A stretch of 64,000 nt of DNA from Bacteroidia bacterium (GCA_030431695.1 JAUIIU010000006.1:1-64000), one strand, 5' to 3'. Counted from the stretch's first letter, positions 28,078-38,960 are shown. Numbers and translations are program-made. The notes: a model not told the origin generated them from the sequence alone.

Positions 28078-28719
28078 ATGAACGCATCACCCACACCGAG
28101 GAAATTTGCCATACTGGCCGGAGTCAGCTATCTGGTTATCTTTTTCGCGGCTATTTACGCCAATTTCGTTGTTCTGGAAGCCTTGCTGAATGACCCACTT
28201 GATACTGTAAACAATCACCATATGTCGGTTCGTCTCGGCATACTGGCCTTCCTGCTAACCGTCGTTTTCGATGTGGTCGTTGCCTGGGCTTTGTACCAGA
28301 TGTACAAGGAACACCACCTGTCCGGCCTTAGCGCTTATTTCCGACTCATGCACGCGGTGATCATGGGTGTCGCCATATACGTTCTACCCGAGGTTCTTAT
28401 ATCAGACAGCAGTGAACAGATCCTCGCCCTGGTGAATCGTTTTAACATAATCTGGCTCATCGGTCTGTTCTTCTTCGGAATTCACCTCATCCTGCTCGGT
28501 AGGATCCTGGGTAAACCAAAAGTGATCGCCGTATTCCTCGCAATTGCAGGAGTAATGTACATGATCGATACCATTGCTCATTTCGTACAACCTAATTACA
28601 ATGATCATGCTGATATCTTCCTGGCTGTGGTGGCAGTTTGCAGTATTGTTGGCGAACTGTCATTCACAATATGGTTACTTATTAAGGGTGGTAAGAATGT
28701 TGCTCCAGCTAAAAAGTAA
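28078..28719 (+). CDS. DUF4386 family membrane protein
   Basis: RKFAILAGVSYLVIFFAAIYANF..., multiple TMs. Confidence 0.85.
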   Translation: MNASPTPRKFAILAGVSYLVIFFAAIYANFVVLEALLNDPLDTVNNHHMSVRLGILAFLLTVVFDVVVAWALYQMYKEHHLSGLSAYFRLMHAVIMGVAIYVLPEVLISDSSEQILALVNRFNIIWLIGLFFFGIHLILLGRILGKPKVIAVFLAIAGVMYMIDTIAHFVQPNYNDHADIFLAVVAVCSIVGELSFTIWLLIKGGKNVAPAKK

Positions 28720-28769
28720 ATCCTTTCCAGCCATTAGCACTCACTCATAATTCGTAACTTTATTAAGTA

Positions 28770-28788
28770 AATGAACTTCAAGTTCATT
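28770..28788. promoter_or_regulatory. 19-bp inverted repeat AATGAACTT-C-AAGTTCATT at annotated start of hydrolase-AraC gene
   Basis: perfect 9-bp arms around a single C, just downstream of TAACTTTA -7-like element. Confidence 0.55.
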
Positions 28789-30003
28789 GAACGCAACCAT
28801 ATTTCTTTGAAACCCAAAACGAATTATACAAAAAGTGGCGATTTCAATATTGCGTATCAGGTTATCGGTAACGGGCCGGTAGACATTATATATATTCCCG
28901 GTTGGGTTTCGAATATTGATATGATGTGGGCCGAACCCAGGCTAGCTGCTTTTTTAACCAGGCTCACTTTCTTTGCAAGACTCATATTATTCGACAAACG
29001 AGGTACTGGGCTTTCGGATAGGACAGATGAGTTTTCCACCCTGGAAGAGCGTCTGGATGATATCATTGCGGTGATGAACGCCACCGCATCAGAAAAAGCA
29101 TTTTTGTTCAGTCATTCCGAAGGGGGTTCGGTTAGCCTTTTATTCTCCATGAAATACCCCGAACGCACCCTGGGTGTAATAGGATTTGGCATATTCGCCA
29201 AACGAAGATATTCCAAAGATTATCCCTGGGCTCCTACAGATGAAGAACGCGAGGTTTCCAATAAATTGATCGAAGACAATTGGGCCCACGGCGACCTGGA
29301 TGAACTTCGGGACCTTGTTCCTTCCCTGGCTCATGACAACAGTTTTATGGAATGGCTGGCAAGTTACCTGCGTTCCGGTGCCAGTCCGAAAGCAGCTTTG
29401 TTGCTACACAAACAATGTACAGTAATCGACGTTACCGATATCCTTGGGTCTATCCGGGTGCCAACACTTCTGCTTTTCAGAAAAGAAGATTACGAGATCA
29501 AGGTTGAAGAAGGCAGGTATATCGCAGATCGCGTTCCTAACTCAAAACTGGTAGAATTTGAAGGCCGGGATCATCTTTTCTGGACGGGTGACACCTATCC
29601 TGTTCTAGCCGAAATTGAAGAGTTTGTAACCGGAATACGCCCCAATAGGGAACAATTCCAAAGCGACACATCCAAAAGCAGCAAAACCGGAGTGGATATA
29701 GAATCTGTAATGTTGGAAAATTTTCTCTACAATTTGAAAGTGGAGGAATTCGCCAAAATGTGCGGAAAAAGCCTCTCTGCCTTCAAGCGGGATTTCAAAG
29801 CTAAGTTCAATACAACACCTTCCAGATGGATCAAATGCCAACGCCTCGAACACGCCAGGAGGTTATTGGTAGAGAGCGATCTCAATATCAACCAGGTCTG
29901 TTATGACAGCGGATTTATAAACTCCTCTCACTTCATTAAATCCTTCAAAGAAAAATATAAGCTCCCACCACATCAGTATCGTGCCAGGCATCTTTTACCT
30001 TAA
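28771..30003 (+). CDS. alpha/beta hydrolase fused to C-terminal AraC-type HTH domain
   Basis: GDFNIAYQVIGNGPVDIIYIPGW, LFSHSEGGSVSLLF, GRDHLFW; C-term VEEFAKMCGKSLSAFKRDFKAKFNTTPSRWIKCQRLEHARRLLVES...CYDSGFINSSHFIKSFKEKYKLPPHQYR. Confidence 0.92.
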   Translation: MNFKFIERNHISLKPKTNYTKSGDFNIAYQVIGNGPVDIIYIPGWVSNIDMMWAEPRLAAFLTRLTFFARLILFDKRGTGLSDRTDEFSTLEERLDDIIAVMNATASEKAFLFSHSEGGSVSLLFSMKYPERTLGVIGFGIFAKRRYSKDYPWAPTDEEREVSNKLIEDNWAHGDLDELRDLVPSLAHDNSFMEWLASYLRSGASPKAALLLHKQCTVIDVTDILGSIRVPTLLLFRKEDYEIKVEEGRYIADRVPNSKLVEFEGRDHLFWTGDTYPVLAEIEEFVTGIRPNREQFQSDTSKSSKTGVDIESVMLENFLYNLKVEEFAKMCGKSLSAFKRDFKAKFNTTPSRWIKCQRLEHARRLLVESDLNINQVCYDSGFINSSHFIKSFKEKYKLPPHQYRARHLLP

Positions 30004-30109
30004 CTGAAATGGGTTTTGGACGTTTTAGAATATTTTTTGGGCGATTTTGAAAGTCTTGCCAGTTTGTTTATACTGAATTTTACACTGTTCAACTAAATAA
30101 ATTACAATT

Positions 30110-30601
30110 ATGAAAACTCGACTATTATTTACTCTTATCATGTTGACGGGTGTTTTTATTTCTGAAACCAATGCCCAGGCCGACTTGATCAACGATGAAT
30201 TCCCGGAAGCCAAACAAGAAGTGCTGGAAACCTTTGGCGCAATTGCCCAAAGTATAAAAGAAGGTGATATGGATGGGTTAATCGCCTTTCATGCATACGG
30301 CCCAAAATTCACCGAATTCAAAAACGGAGAGCCAAGGAATGGCAGCGCAGACAACGAAGCATTCGAAAGAAACACGTTTGGTGCTGTGACCGAAGTCGTC
30401 AAACTAGACGCTAAAGATCTTCAGATAGCAGTTTACGGAGATGTGGCCAATATGACATTTCACTCCGACTTCCACCTGAAGTTTGGTGAAGATCTCGTGG
30501 TAGTGAACAATCAAATATCACTGTTGTTCGTGAAGACAGATGACGGTTGGAAAATTGTTCATGAGCATCATTCACCTTTGAATAATGAAACAGGTAAATA
30601 G
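30110..30601 (+). CDS. secreted NTF2-like/DUF4440 protein
   Basis: signal peptide; ETFGAIAQSIKEGDMDGLIAFHAYGPKFTEF...WKIVHEHHSPL. Confidence 0.85.
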   Translation: MKTRLLFTLIMLTGVFISETNAQADLINDEFPEAKQEVLETFGAIAQSIKEGDMDGLIAFHAYGPKFTEFKNGEPRNGSADNEAFERNTFGAVTEVVKLDAKDLQIAVYGDVANMTFHSDFHLKFGEDLVVVNNQISLLFVKTDDGWKIVHEHHSPLNNETGK

Positions 30602-30917
30602 AATCCTCAGAACCTGGCGAGGCTGGACCTCCCCGGAGAACGCACCGGTTTACGAAAATATGCTTGTCAACGAAGTCTTCCCTGCCGTAAAGGAGAACGG
30701 GGTGGATGGACTGGAAAAAGTAAGTATCTCTACCCGTGAGAACAAAGATGAAGTTGAATTCTTTCTCGTTCTTCAATTCGATTCACTGGATTCGGTAAGG
30801 AAATTTGCCGGTGAAGATTACGAAAAGGCTTATATCCCCGACAATGCGAAAAGGGTATTATCCAGATTCGACCATACCGCCCTGCATTTTGATCTGAAGG
30901 AGGAATTATTTCTTTGA
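30585..30917 (+). CDS. antibiotic biosynthesis monooxygenase-like (dimeric alpha-beta barrel) protein
   Basis: 110 aa; RTWRGWTSPENAPVYENMLVNEVFPAV...RFDHTALHFDL. Confidence 0.7.
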   Translation: MKQVNRILRTWRGWTSPENAPVYENMLVNEVFPAVKENGVDGLEKVSISTRENKDEVEFFLVLQFDSLDSVRKFAGEDYEKAYIPDNAKRVLSRFDHTALHFDLKEELFL

Positions 30918-30979
30918 GCAAAAGCTTTAGCAAAACACTCGAACTTAATTCGTAATTTTAGTAGGTAAATCTATCCCAA

Positions 30980-31792
30980 ATGGAGAAAGAGGCATCTGCA
31001 TACATCCTTGGAACCGACAAACAGGAGTTGTTAAGACTGGGGATCCAGCACCAGGTTTGGGCCGAAGAAGCTCAGCAGGGTTGGAACTCGGCGGGTTTCC
31101 GCGAGGGACAGACCCTGCTCGATCTTGGTTGCGGGCCAGGTTTCTGCACCCAGGAGCTGGCGTTTATTACTGGTGAGTCCGGAAAAGTGATCGGGGTGGA
31201 CAAGTCTGAAGGCTTCATAAATCACCTCCGCCGAACTTCAGAATTACATTATTTGAATATCGAAAGTATCTGTGCCGATTTCGACCAAATGGAACTTGAT
31301 CCTAATTCACTCGACGGCATGTACTGTCGCTGGGCACTGGCATGGCTACCCAACCCGAGAGAGATCCTTCGTAAGGTGTATGAAGCTATGAAACCGGGAG
31401 GAAAGATGGTGATCCACGAATACTACGACTGGAGCACCTTGCAAACCCAGCCTGAGAAACTTAACCTGGCGATGGGAATCGCTGCCGCCTTGAAAAGTTT
31501 TAAGGATTCCGAAGGCGAGATCGATATAGGACGACAGCTACCCGAAGTTTTGCTGGCCATGGGTATGAAGATCCGAAGTGTTCGGCTCATGCCAAAATTG
31601 GCACAGCCAGATCAGTTTGTGTGGCAATGGCCCAAAACTTTCTTCTACAGCTATTTTCCAAGACTTACGGAAGCAGGCTTACTCGATCCGGCCATTGAAA
31701 AACTGGCTCTTTCAGAAATGGAAGAACTGGAGAAAATCCCGGGAGCAACACTTTGCACCCCGCTTATGGTAGAGGTAATTGCAGAAAAATAA
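30980..31792 (+). CDS. class I SAM-dependent methyltransferase
   Basis: GQTLLDLGCGPGFCTQELA...GKVIGVDKSEGFI. Confidence 0.93.
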   Translation: MEKEASAYILGTDKQELLRLGIQHQVWAEEAQQGWNSAGFREGQTLLDLGCGPGFCTQELAFITGESGKVIGVDKSEGFINHLRRTSELHYLNIESICADFDQMELDPNSLDGMYCRWALAWLPNPREILRKVYEAMKPGGKMVIHEYYDWSTLQTQPEKLNLAMGIAAALKSFKDSEGEIDIGRQLPEVLLAMGMKIRSVRLMPKLAQPDQFVWQWPKTFFYSYFPRLTEAGLLDPAIEKLALSEMEELEKIPGATLCTPLMVEVIAEK

Positions 31793-31796
31793 CGAG

Positions 31797-32180
31797 ATGG
31801 AACAGGCAAAACAAATTCGCACGGTACGTATAATTCAGAAATCAGCAATGATCATCCTGCTTGTATTCAGCCTGCTTATCTTTGTTTTCGCCTTGTTGTC
31901 CGGCTCCGAGTCTTTTGGAGGAGGAGTTCCGGGGATTATCAAGAACAGTCCGAACAGCTTGCCTTGGCTGGTTATGCTGGTCCTTGTTTTCATCGCTTGG
32001 CGAAACCCTTTTTTCGGCGGGATACTGATCACCATTGCAGGGGCCATACTCACTTACTACTTCAATTTCAGGGGTGGAAACTTTTTCCTGCTCACCTTTA
32101 TCATCTGCCTGTTGATCCTCTTCCTGGGCCTCGTAATCTGGATGTCGGAAAGCTATCTGAAAGCGCTTAAAAAATCCTGA
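31797..32180 (+). CDS. small integral membrane protein
   Basis: four hydrophobic segments; ATG 31797 preferred over 31779. Confidence 0.75.
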   Translation: MEQAKQIRTVRIIQKSAMIILLVFSLLIFVFALLSGSESFGGGVPGIIKNSPNSLPWLVMLVLVFIAWRNPFFGGILITIAGAILTYYFNFRGGNFFLLTFIICLLILFLGLVIWMSESYLKALKKS

Positions 32181-32275
32181 TGACTGTTCAGGAATGATTA
32201 TTATCATTGTGTAGCCGCTGGGTTTGGGTAAATTTTGTGTGATCGTTGTTGATCATAACGAAATTGTAGAAACTC

Positions 32276-33502
32276 ATGAGAATCCATTCCACTATTTTAG
32301 CCCTGTTCGTATTGTTATTGATCAGTTCTAACCAACTGTATTCCCAGGGATCTCCTGATTACAACGGAGGACTGAAGATCAAATTCGACGAAGAAGGAAA
32401 TAAATACCTTCGCCTCATTTCATGGGTACAGGCTCAGGCAGTTTACAACGACAACGTCCCGGAAGACGCCAGCCACCTAAACTTCAATTTACGCAGGGCA
32501 AGGATACTAGCCTACGCACAGATCAATGAAAAATTCCTGATCCTGACACATATCGGACTCAACAACCTGAACGCGGAAAATTTAAGTCCGTTTGGTAAAG
32601 GCGACGATTCACAGGTGTTTCTCCACGGTGTTTGGGGGCAGTATAATATCGGGAACCACTCCATTGGTGGCGGCCTTCATTACTGGAATGGAATTTCGAG
32701 GCTGAATAACCACAGCACGTTGAACTTTCTTACTCTTGACAATAACAGGCAGTCCTGGGCGACTTTTGGCTTAACCGATCAGTTCGGAAGGCATATTGGA
32801 TTCTATGGCAAAGGTAACTTCGGAAAACTGCAGTACCGGGTCGCTGTCAACGACGTCCTAAAAAACGGTGTTGACGACAGGGATCCTTCGGAAGTTGACG
32901 GCGCTGTCTACGCCGGGCGGAGACTGCTTGGTTCCGGGGATAGCGGATTCGCTTACGCCGGTTACTTCGATTTCAACTTTCTTGACCAGGAATCGAATCT
33001 GCTGCCCTTCAAAGTTGGCACCTACCTGGGAACCAGGAAAGTGTTCAATGTTGGGGCGGGTTTCTTCTATCATCCCAGCGGTTCTGTAGTTTTCAATTCC
33101 GATGGAATGCTGTCCGGGGAAGATGTCGCCATCTTCGCGATCGACGCGTTCTACGATGCTCCGATTGGGGAAAATGGAGCTGCTGTTACCGCCTATGCTA
33201 CATACCAGTCGAACAACTATGGAAAAGATTATTTGTTCAATGTTTATGGAACCGGTGGGATGTTTTACACACATGCCGGCTACCTGTTTCAGGGAGATCC
33301 GAATAAGGCCAGGTTTCAACCCTTCATCTCATTTGCGTCCAATAGTTATGATGCAGTCTCGGATAATAGGAATATATTTGGGATTGGAGCCAATGCATTT
33401 TTCAGCGGTCACAATTCAAAACTGACCCTGGAATACAAAAATCAGAAATTCGGTGATGCTGAAAACTCAAGTGTGACGCTCCAGGCAATGATCTATCTGT
33501 AA
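32276..33502 (+). CDS. outer-membrane porin family protein
   Basis: signal peptide; beta-barrel repeats KYLRLISWVQAQAVYNDN...LNFNLRRARI. Confidence 0.85.
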   Translation: MRIHSTILALFVLLLISSNQLYSQGSPDYNGGLKIKFDEEGNKYLRLISWVQAQAVYNDNVPEDASHLNFNLRRARILAYAQINEKFLILTHIGLNNLNAENLSPFGKGDDSQVFLHGVWGQYNIGNHSIGGGLHYWNGISRLNNHSTLNFLTLDNNRQSWATFGLTDQFGRHIGFYGKGNFGKLQYRVAVNDVLKNGVDDRDPSEVDGAVYAGRRLLGSGDSGFAYAGYFDFNFLDQESNLLPFKVGTYLGTRKVFNVGAGFFYHPSGSVVFNSDGMLSGEDVAIFAIDAFYDAPIGENGAAVTAYATYQSNNYGKDYLFNVYGTGGMFYTHAGYLFQGDPNKARFQPFISFASNSYDAVSDNRNIFGIGANAFFSGHNSKLTLEYKNQKFGDAENSSVTLQAMIYL

Positions 33503-33513
33503 TAAATTCCCTT

Positions 33514-35421
33514 ATGAGTTACTACCATATTAAACACCTCGAAGAGTACTTTCAAGTTTATCGTAAATCCGTTCGTGACCCCGAGATCTTCTGGGAAGAG
33601 ATCGCCGAGGAGCACTTCCTGTGGCGCAAACGATGGGATAAGGTACTGAACTGGGACTTCAATAAACCGGAGGTCAAATGGTTTGAAGGTGCTCAACTCA
33701 ATATTACAGAAAACTGTATCGACAGGCACCTGGCTGCCAAAGGTGATAAAACGGCCATCCTCTTCGAACCGAACGATCCAAATGAAGTGGCCGTACACAT
33801 TACCTACAACGAACTTTACGAGCGGGTGAACCGATTCGCTAATGTACTGAAATCAAAAGGAATCGGGAAAGGTGACCGGGTTTGTATTTATCTCCCTATG
33901 ATCCCCGAACTAGCTGTTGCGGTCCTTGCCTGTGCACGCATCGGAGCAATACATTCGGTGGTTTTCGCAGGTTTTTCCGCGACAGCTCTCTCTACCCGTA
34001 TCAACGATGCCGAATGTAAAATGGTGATCACCAGTGATGGTTCATTCCGAGGTGCCAAGACGATCGACCTGAAGGGGATCGTGGATGAGGCCCTGGAGAC
34101 ATGCCCTTCCATAGAGACTGTACTCGTTGCGAAAAGGATCAATTCTGAAATAAACATGAAGGCCGATAGAGATGAGTGGCTGCAACCCTTACTGGACAAA
34201 GCCTCTCCGGAAGGTGAAGCCGAGATAATGAATGCCGAAGATCCCTTGTTCATATTGTACACCTCGGGATCTACGGGGCAACCTAAAGGAATGGTTCACA
34301 CCACTGGTGGATATATGGTTTATACAGCTTACACCTTTAAAAATGTATTCCAATACAACGATGGGGACGTGTACTGGTGTACCGCCGATATCGGTTGGAT
34401 CACAGGTCATAGCTACATCGTTTACGGTCCGCTGGCCAACGGTGCTACAACCGTGATGTTCGAAGGCGTTCCCACCTACCCTCACTGGGGACGATTCTGG
34501 CAGGTTATTGAAAAACACAAGGTAAATCAGTTCTACACTGCACCCACGGCGATACGTGCCTTGGCCAAGGAACCCTTATCCCATGTGGAGGGCCACGACC
34601 TGTCTTCCCTGAAAGTACTTGGGACTGTTGGTGAACCCATCAATGAAGAAGCCTGGCACTGGTATAACGACAATATTGGTAAGATGCGCAGCCCTATCGT
34701 CGACACCTGGTGGCAAACCGAAACCGGGGGAATTATGATCTCACCTATCCCTTTCGCAACACCTACGATCCCAACCTTCGCAACCCTGCCGATGCCTGGG
34801 ATTCAACCCTGCCTGATGGACGAGAATGGGGAGGAGATCAAAGGCAACCCGGCCCAGGGCCGACTGTGTGTCAAATTCCCCTGGCCGTCCATGGCCAGGA
34901 CGATCTGGGGTAACCACCAGCGATACAAAGAAACCTATTTCTCCGCCTACGATCAGAAGTATTTCACCGGGGACGGTGCTTTGAGGGACCAGACCGGCTA
35001 CTATAGAATCACGGGGCGTGTTGATGATGTGATCATCGTTTCCGGGCATAACCTCGGAACCGCTCCGATAGAAGATGCTATTAACGAACACCAGGCCGTG
35101 GCCGAAAGTGCCATTGTAGGGTTCCCACACGATGTGAAAGGAAATGCGTTGTACGGTTATGTTATCCTGAAAGAAACCGGTGAAGATCGTAACCAGGAAA
35201 ATTTACGTAAGGAGATCAACCAACTTATTACCGAACGTATCGGGCCTATCGCGAAACTCGATAAGATCCAGTTCACCAGCGGACTCCCGAAAACACGTAG
35301 CGGTAAGATCATGCGAAGAATCCTACGGAAGATCGCCTCGAAAGATACCTCAAACCTTGGGGATACCAGTACGCTGCTCAATCCCGAAGTTGTACAGGAG
35401 ATCATGGACAACGTCCTATAG
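33514..35421 (+). CDS. acs: acetyl-CoA synthetase
   Basis: 635 aa; LYTSGSTGQPKGMVHTTGGYM, DVYWCTADIGWITGHSYIVYGPL, WWQTETGGIMISP, PKTRSGKIMRRILRKIA. Confidence 0.97.
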   Translation: MSYYHIKHLEEYFQVYRKSVRDPEIFWEEIAEEHFLWRKRWDKVLNWDFNKPEVKWFEGAQLNITENCIDRHLAAKGDKTAILFEPNDPNEVAVHITYNELYERVNRFANVLKSKGIGKGDRVCIYLPMIPELAVAVLACARIGAIHSVVFAGFSATALSTRINDAECKMVITSDGSFRGAKTIDLKGIVDEALETCPSIETVLVAKRINSEINMKADRDEWLQPLLDKASPEGEAEIMNAEDPLFILYTSGSTGQPKGMVHTTGGYMVYTAYTFKNVFQYNDGDVYWCTADIGWITGHSYIVYGPLANGATTVMFEGVPTYPHWGRFWQVIEKHKVNQFYTAPTAIRALAKEPLSHVEGHDLSSLKVLGTVGEPINEEAWHWYNDNIGKMRSPIVDTWWQTETGGIMISPIPFATPTIPTFATLPMPGIQPCLMDENGEEIKGNPAQGRLCVKFPWPSMARTIWGNHQRYKETYFSAYDQKYFTGDGALRDQTGYYRITGRVDDVIIVSGHNLGTAPIEDAINEHQAVAESAIVGFPHDVKGNALYGYVILKETGEDRNQENLRKEINQLITERIGPIAKLDKIQFTSGLPKTRSGKIMRRILRKIASKDTSNLGDTSTLLNPEVVQEIMDNVL

Positions 35422-35428
35422 AACAACA

Positions 35429-35457
35429 ACCGCCGGCTATATGTCCGGCGGTTTTTT
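35429..35457 (+). terminator. terminator after acs
   Basis: ACCGCCGG...CCGGCGGTTTTTT. Confidence 0.9.
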
Positions 35458-35473
35458 AATCTGTATTTGACGA

Positions 35474-37015
35474 TTACAACGGAATATTCCCGTGCTTTTT
35501 CTTGGGGATCTTCGATTTCTTTCCTTCCAGCATGGCGTAACCTTTAATGAGTTTACGCCGGGTTTCCTCAGGTAGGATCACTTCATCGATAAATCCGCGC
35601 CTAGCGGCTCTCCATGGATTGGCGAATTTATCTGCGTATTCCTGTTCTTTTTCCTTGAGTTTTTCGGCAGGATCGTCGGCTTCCTTGATCTCTTTTCTGA
35701 AGATAATCTCACTGGCTCCTTTGGCCCCCATCACCGCGATCTCGGCAGTTGGCCAGGCGAAATTCATATCGGCCCCGATGTGCTTCGAATTCATCACGTC
35801 GTAAGCGCCACCATAGGCTTTACGCGTAATGACAGTGATCCTAGGCACTGTAGCTTCGCTCAACGCATAGAGCAATTTCGCCCCGTGGATGATAATTCCG
35901 TTCCACTCCTGGTCGGTACCCGGAAGGAAGCCAGGAACATCGACCAACACCAGCAACGGGATATTGAAACAATCACAGAATCTCGTAAAGCGAGCTGCCT
36001 TTTTCGAACTGTCCACCCCGAGTACACCGGCAAGGAACATAGGGTTATTGGCTACAATACCAATACTGCGCCCGCCCAATCGTGCAAAACCTACAACAAT
36101 GTTCTCGGCATAGTCCTTATGGATCTCAAAGAAAGAGTCCTCATCGATAATTCCGTTGATCACATCCCTCATATCGTAAGGTGTGGTCGTGCTTTCGGGA
36201 ACGATCTTGGCCAATTTCGGCCGAAGTTCATTCCCCAGTTCGTAAGGAAGGGATCTCGGGGTTTCCTTGTTGCTCTGTGGAAGATAACTGAGCAGTGTTT
36301 TGATATCTGCAAGGCACTGAACGTCATTGGCCGCAGTAAGATGGGCCACCCCTGATTTCATGGAATGTGTACTTGCACCACCAAGTTCTTCTGAAGTTAC
36401 CTCCTCGTTGGTAACGGTCTTTACTACGTTCGGACCAGTAACGAACATATAGCTCGTACCTTCAACCATCATGGTGAAATCGGTCATGGCCGGCGAATAC
36501 ACCGCACCACCGGCACATGGGCCCATGATGGCCGAGATCTGTGGGATCACCCCGGAAGCCATAACGTTTCGGTAAAATATATCTGCATAACCGCCCAAAG
36601 ACCTTACACCTTCCTGTATCCTAGCCCCTCCGGAGTCATTGAGCCCGATTATCGGCGCACCCACCTTCATGGCCAGGTCCATCACCTTACAGATCTTTTC
36701 GGCATGTGTTTCCGACAAGGAACCGCCAAAAACAGTGAAATCCTGGGCAAATACATAGACCAACCTGCCGTCGATGGTACCGTATCCCGTAACCACGCCA
36801 TCTCCGAAATATTGTTCTTTATCCATACCAAAATCCGTGGTGCGATGCGTAACCATGATCCCTATTTCCTCAAATGAATTATCGTCCAGCAGGTAGTGAA
36901 TTCGCTCACGGGCAGTAAGCTTGTTTTTCTGATGTTGCTTGTCGATACGCGCTTGTCCGCCTCCCAAATGGGCTTGTTCAATTCGCTCGTTAAGTGCTTT
37001 GATTTTTGAATTCAT
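35474..37015 (-). CDS. acyl-CoA (propionyl-CoA) carboxylase beta subunit
   Basis: carboxyltransferase motifs [67 protein letters not shown]. Confidence 0.96.
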   Translation of the reverse strand: MNSKIKALNERIEQAHLGGGQARIDKQHQKNKLTARERIHYLLDDNSFEEIGIMVTHRTTDFGMDKEQYFGDGVVTGYGTIDGRLVYVFAQDFTVFGGSLSETHAEKICKVMDLAMKVGAPIIGLNDSGGARIQEGVRSLGGYADIFYRNVMASGVIPQISAIMGPCAGGAVYSPAMTDFTMMVEGTSYMFVTGPNVVKTVTNEEVTSEELGGASTHSMKSGVAHLTAANDVQCLADIKTLLSYLPQSNKETPRSLPYELGNELRPKLAKIVPESTTTPYDMRDVINGIIDEDSFFEIHKDYAENIVVGFARLGGRSIGIVANNPMFLAGVLGVDSSKKAARFTRFCDCFNIPLLVLVDVPGFLPGTDQEWNGIIIHGAKLLYALSEATVPRITVITRKAYGGAYDVMNSKHIGADMNFAWPTAEIAVMGAKGASEIIFRKEIKEADDPAEKLKEKEQEYADKFANPWRAARRGFIDEVILPEETRRKLIKGYAMLEGKKSKIPKKKHGNIPL

Positions 37016-37018
37016 GAT

Positions 37019-38461
37019 TTAGGAGTTTGGTAGTCTGAGATTCTTTCGGTCTTTCAAATACTGTGTCAGCGCGACCAGTGCAGCCAGCCTTGTTTCATCT
37101 TCGGAAGTAGCCGTAAGTGCTTCTCCCGAAAAATAGTTCTTTACGAAATGCGTATCAAAATGCCCCGAACGGAATGCCGGGTGTTCGCATACGAACTTTC
37201 CGAAGGACAGTGTGGTTTCAACACCTTTGATCCTGTAATTGTTAATTGCGTGGATCATCTTATCCATGGCCTCTTCACGGTTCCTTCCGTAAGTGATCAG
37301 TTTGGAGAGCATGGGGTCGTAATAGATCGGCACATCCATACCCTGCTCAAAACCATTATCAACACGTATTCCTTCACCTTCGGGTAATTCGTAGGTAGAA
37401 AGTTTACCTACACTGGGGAGGAATTCATTCATGGGATCTTCAGCATAAACCCTTAATTCCAGGGCGTGTCCCTGTATCTCGAGATCTTCTTGCTGAATAG
37501 TCAGCTCCTCACCTCGTGCTACTTCAATTTGCAGTTGTACCAGGTCCACCCCGGTGATCAGTTCCGTGACCGGGTGTTCCACCTGTAGCCTGGTGTTCAT
37601 TTCCAAAAAGTAGAAATTGTGGTCTGCGTCCAACAGGAATTCCACGGTACCGGCACCCACATAATCACAGGAACGTGCTACGTTCACAGCTGCAAGACCC
37701 ATGGCTTCGCGCAATTCGGGCGACAATACCGATGACGGGGCTTCTTCGACCACTTTCTGGTGTCTTCGCTGAACACTACATTCCCTTTCGAAAAAATGGA
37801 TGACGTTACCGTGTTTGTCGGCCATGACCTGTATCTCAATATGGCGCGGGGAGGTGACGTATTTCTCGATGAACACCGAACCATCCCCGAAAGCAGCCGT
37901 TGCTTCACTGATCGCCATCTTCATCTGTGATTCCAGGTCCTTATCATTCTCAACGATCCGCATTCCTTTTCCACCTCCACCGGCAGATGCTTTGATCAGG
38001 ATAGGAAACCCGATCTCCTTTGCGATCTCCCTGGCCTGGCCAACGTCGGATATCGCCTCGTCGATACCCGGCACCATTGGAATATCGTAGGTTTTAACTG
38101 CTTCCTTAGCGGCAAGTTTACTACCCATGATCCGAATAGCCTTCGAGCCCGGTCCAATGAAGGTAATATTGTTCTTTTCAACTTCTTCGGCGAATTCGGC
38201 ATTTTCACTCAGGAAACCATAGCCCGGGTGAATTCCGTCCACACCAAGACGCCTGGCTTCCTCGATGATTCGTGATCCCTTCAGGTACGATTCCGCAGAG
38301 GGCGGAGGTCCGATGCATACGGCTTCATCCGCAAAGCGTACATGCGGTGCGTTTCGGTCTGCTTCCGAATAAACGGCCACAGTCTTTATACCCATGTTCT
38401 TTGCCGTTCTCATTACGCGAATTGCGATTTCTCCCCTGTTGGCAACTAGGATTTTCTTCAT
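37019..38461 (-). CDS. accC: biotin carboxylase subunit
   Basis: MKKILVANRGEIAIRVMRTAKNMGI..., GGGGKGMR, EMNTRLQVEHPVTE; start at 38461 rather than 38488. Confidence 0.95.
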   Translation of the reverse strand: MKKILVANRGEIAIRVMRTAKNMGIKTVAVYSEADRNAPHVRFADEAVCIGPPPSAESYLKGSRIIEEARRLGVDGIHPGYGFLSENAEFAEEVEKNNITFIGPGSKAIRIMGSKLAAKEAVKTYDIPMVPGIDEAISDVGQAREIAKEIGFPILIKASAGGGGKGMRIVENDKDLESQMKMAISEATAAFGDGSVFIEKYVTSPRHIEIQVMADKHGNVIHFFERECSVQRRHQKVVEEAPSSVLSPELREAMGLAAVNVARSCDYVGAGTVEFLLDADHNFYFLEMNTRLQVEHPVTELITGVDLVQLQIEVARGEELTIQQEDLEIQGHALELRVYAEDPMNEFLPSVGKLSTYELPEGEGIRVDNGFEQGMDVPIYYDPMLSKLITYGRNREEAMDKMIHAINNYRIKGVETTLSFGKFVCEHPAFRSGHFDTHFVKNYFSGEALTATSEDETRLAALVALTQYLKDRKNLRLPNS

Positions 38462-38471
38462 ATCAAAAAGC

Positions 38472-38960
38472 TTATGCTTCAAATTCAATTAATAATTGTC
38501 CTTTATCAATGGCATCACCTACGGCGATATGAATAGTGCGGATGATCCCGTCTCGCGGTGAAAGTATACTGTTCTCCATCTTCATCGCGCTGAGCACCAG
38601 TAGTCCATCGCCTTCCTTCACCTCATCACCTGCAGCAACCTGGATCTCCAGTATCAGGCCGGGCATCGGTGCTTCCAGTGAATTGACCTGTTTCCCATGA
38701 CTGATACTTAACCCCATTTTATTGATCAACTCATCTACTTCATCCAGAAGTACGACCTCATAGGCTGTGCCTTCAATGGTGATCTCGTAAGTCTTTTTCT
38801 CACGATCTCCCGAGACTACGACTGCGGTAATTGATTTGTCATTATGGACAATATGATAGGTTTCTTCTGAAGTGGAGATGATATCCAGTTTGGATAATTC
38901 CTCGATATTAACTTCTACCTGGGAAGCCTTGTTAACCGAAGCTTTGTATGAAGTACTCAT
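38472..38960 (-). CDS. biotin carboxyl carrier protein (biotin/lipoyl-containing)
   Basis: C-term EAPMPGLILEIQVAAGDEVKEGDGLLVLSAMKMENSILSPRDG. Confidence 0.94.
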   Translation of the reverse strand: MSTSYKASVNKASQVEVNIEELSKLDIISTSEETYHIVHNDKSITAVVVSGDREKKTYEITIEGTAYEVVLLDEVDELINKMGLSISHGKQVNSLEAPMPGLILEIQVAAGDEVKEGDGLLVLSAMKMENSILSPRDGIIRTIHIAVGDAIDKGQLLIEFEA

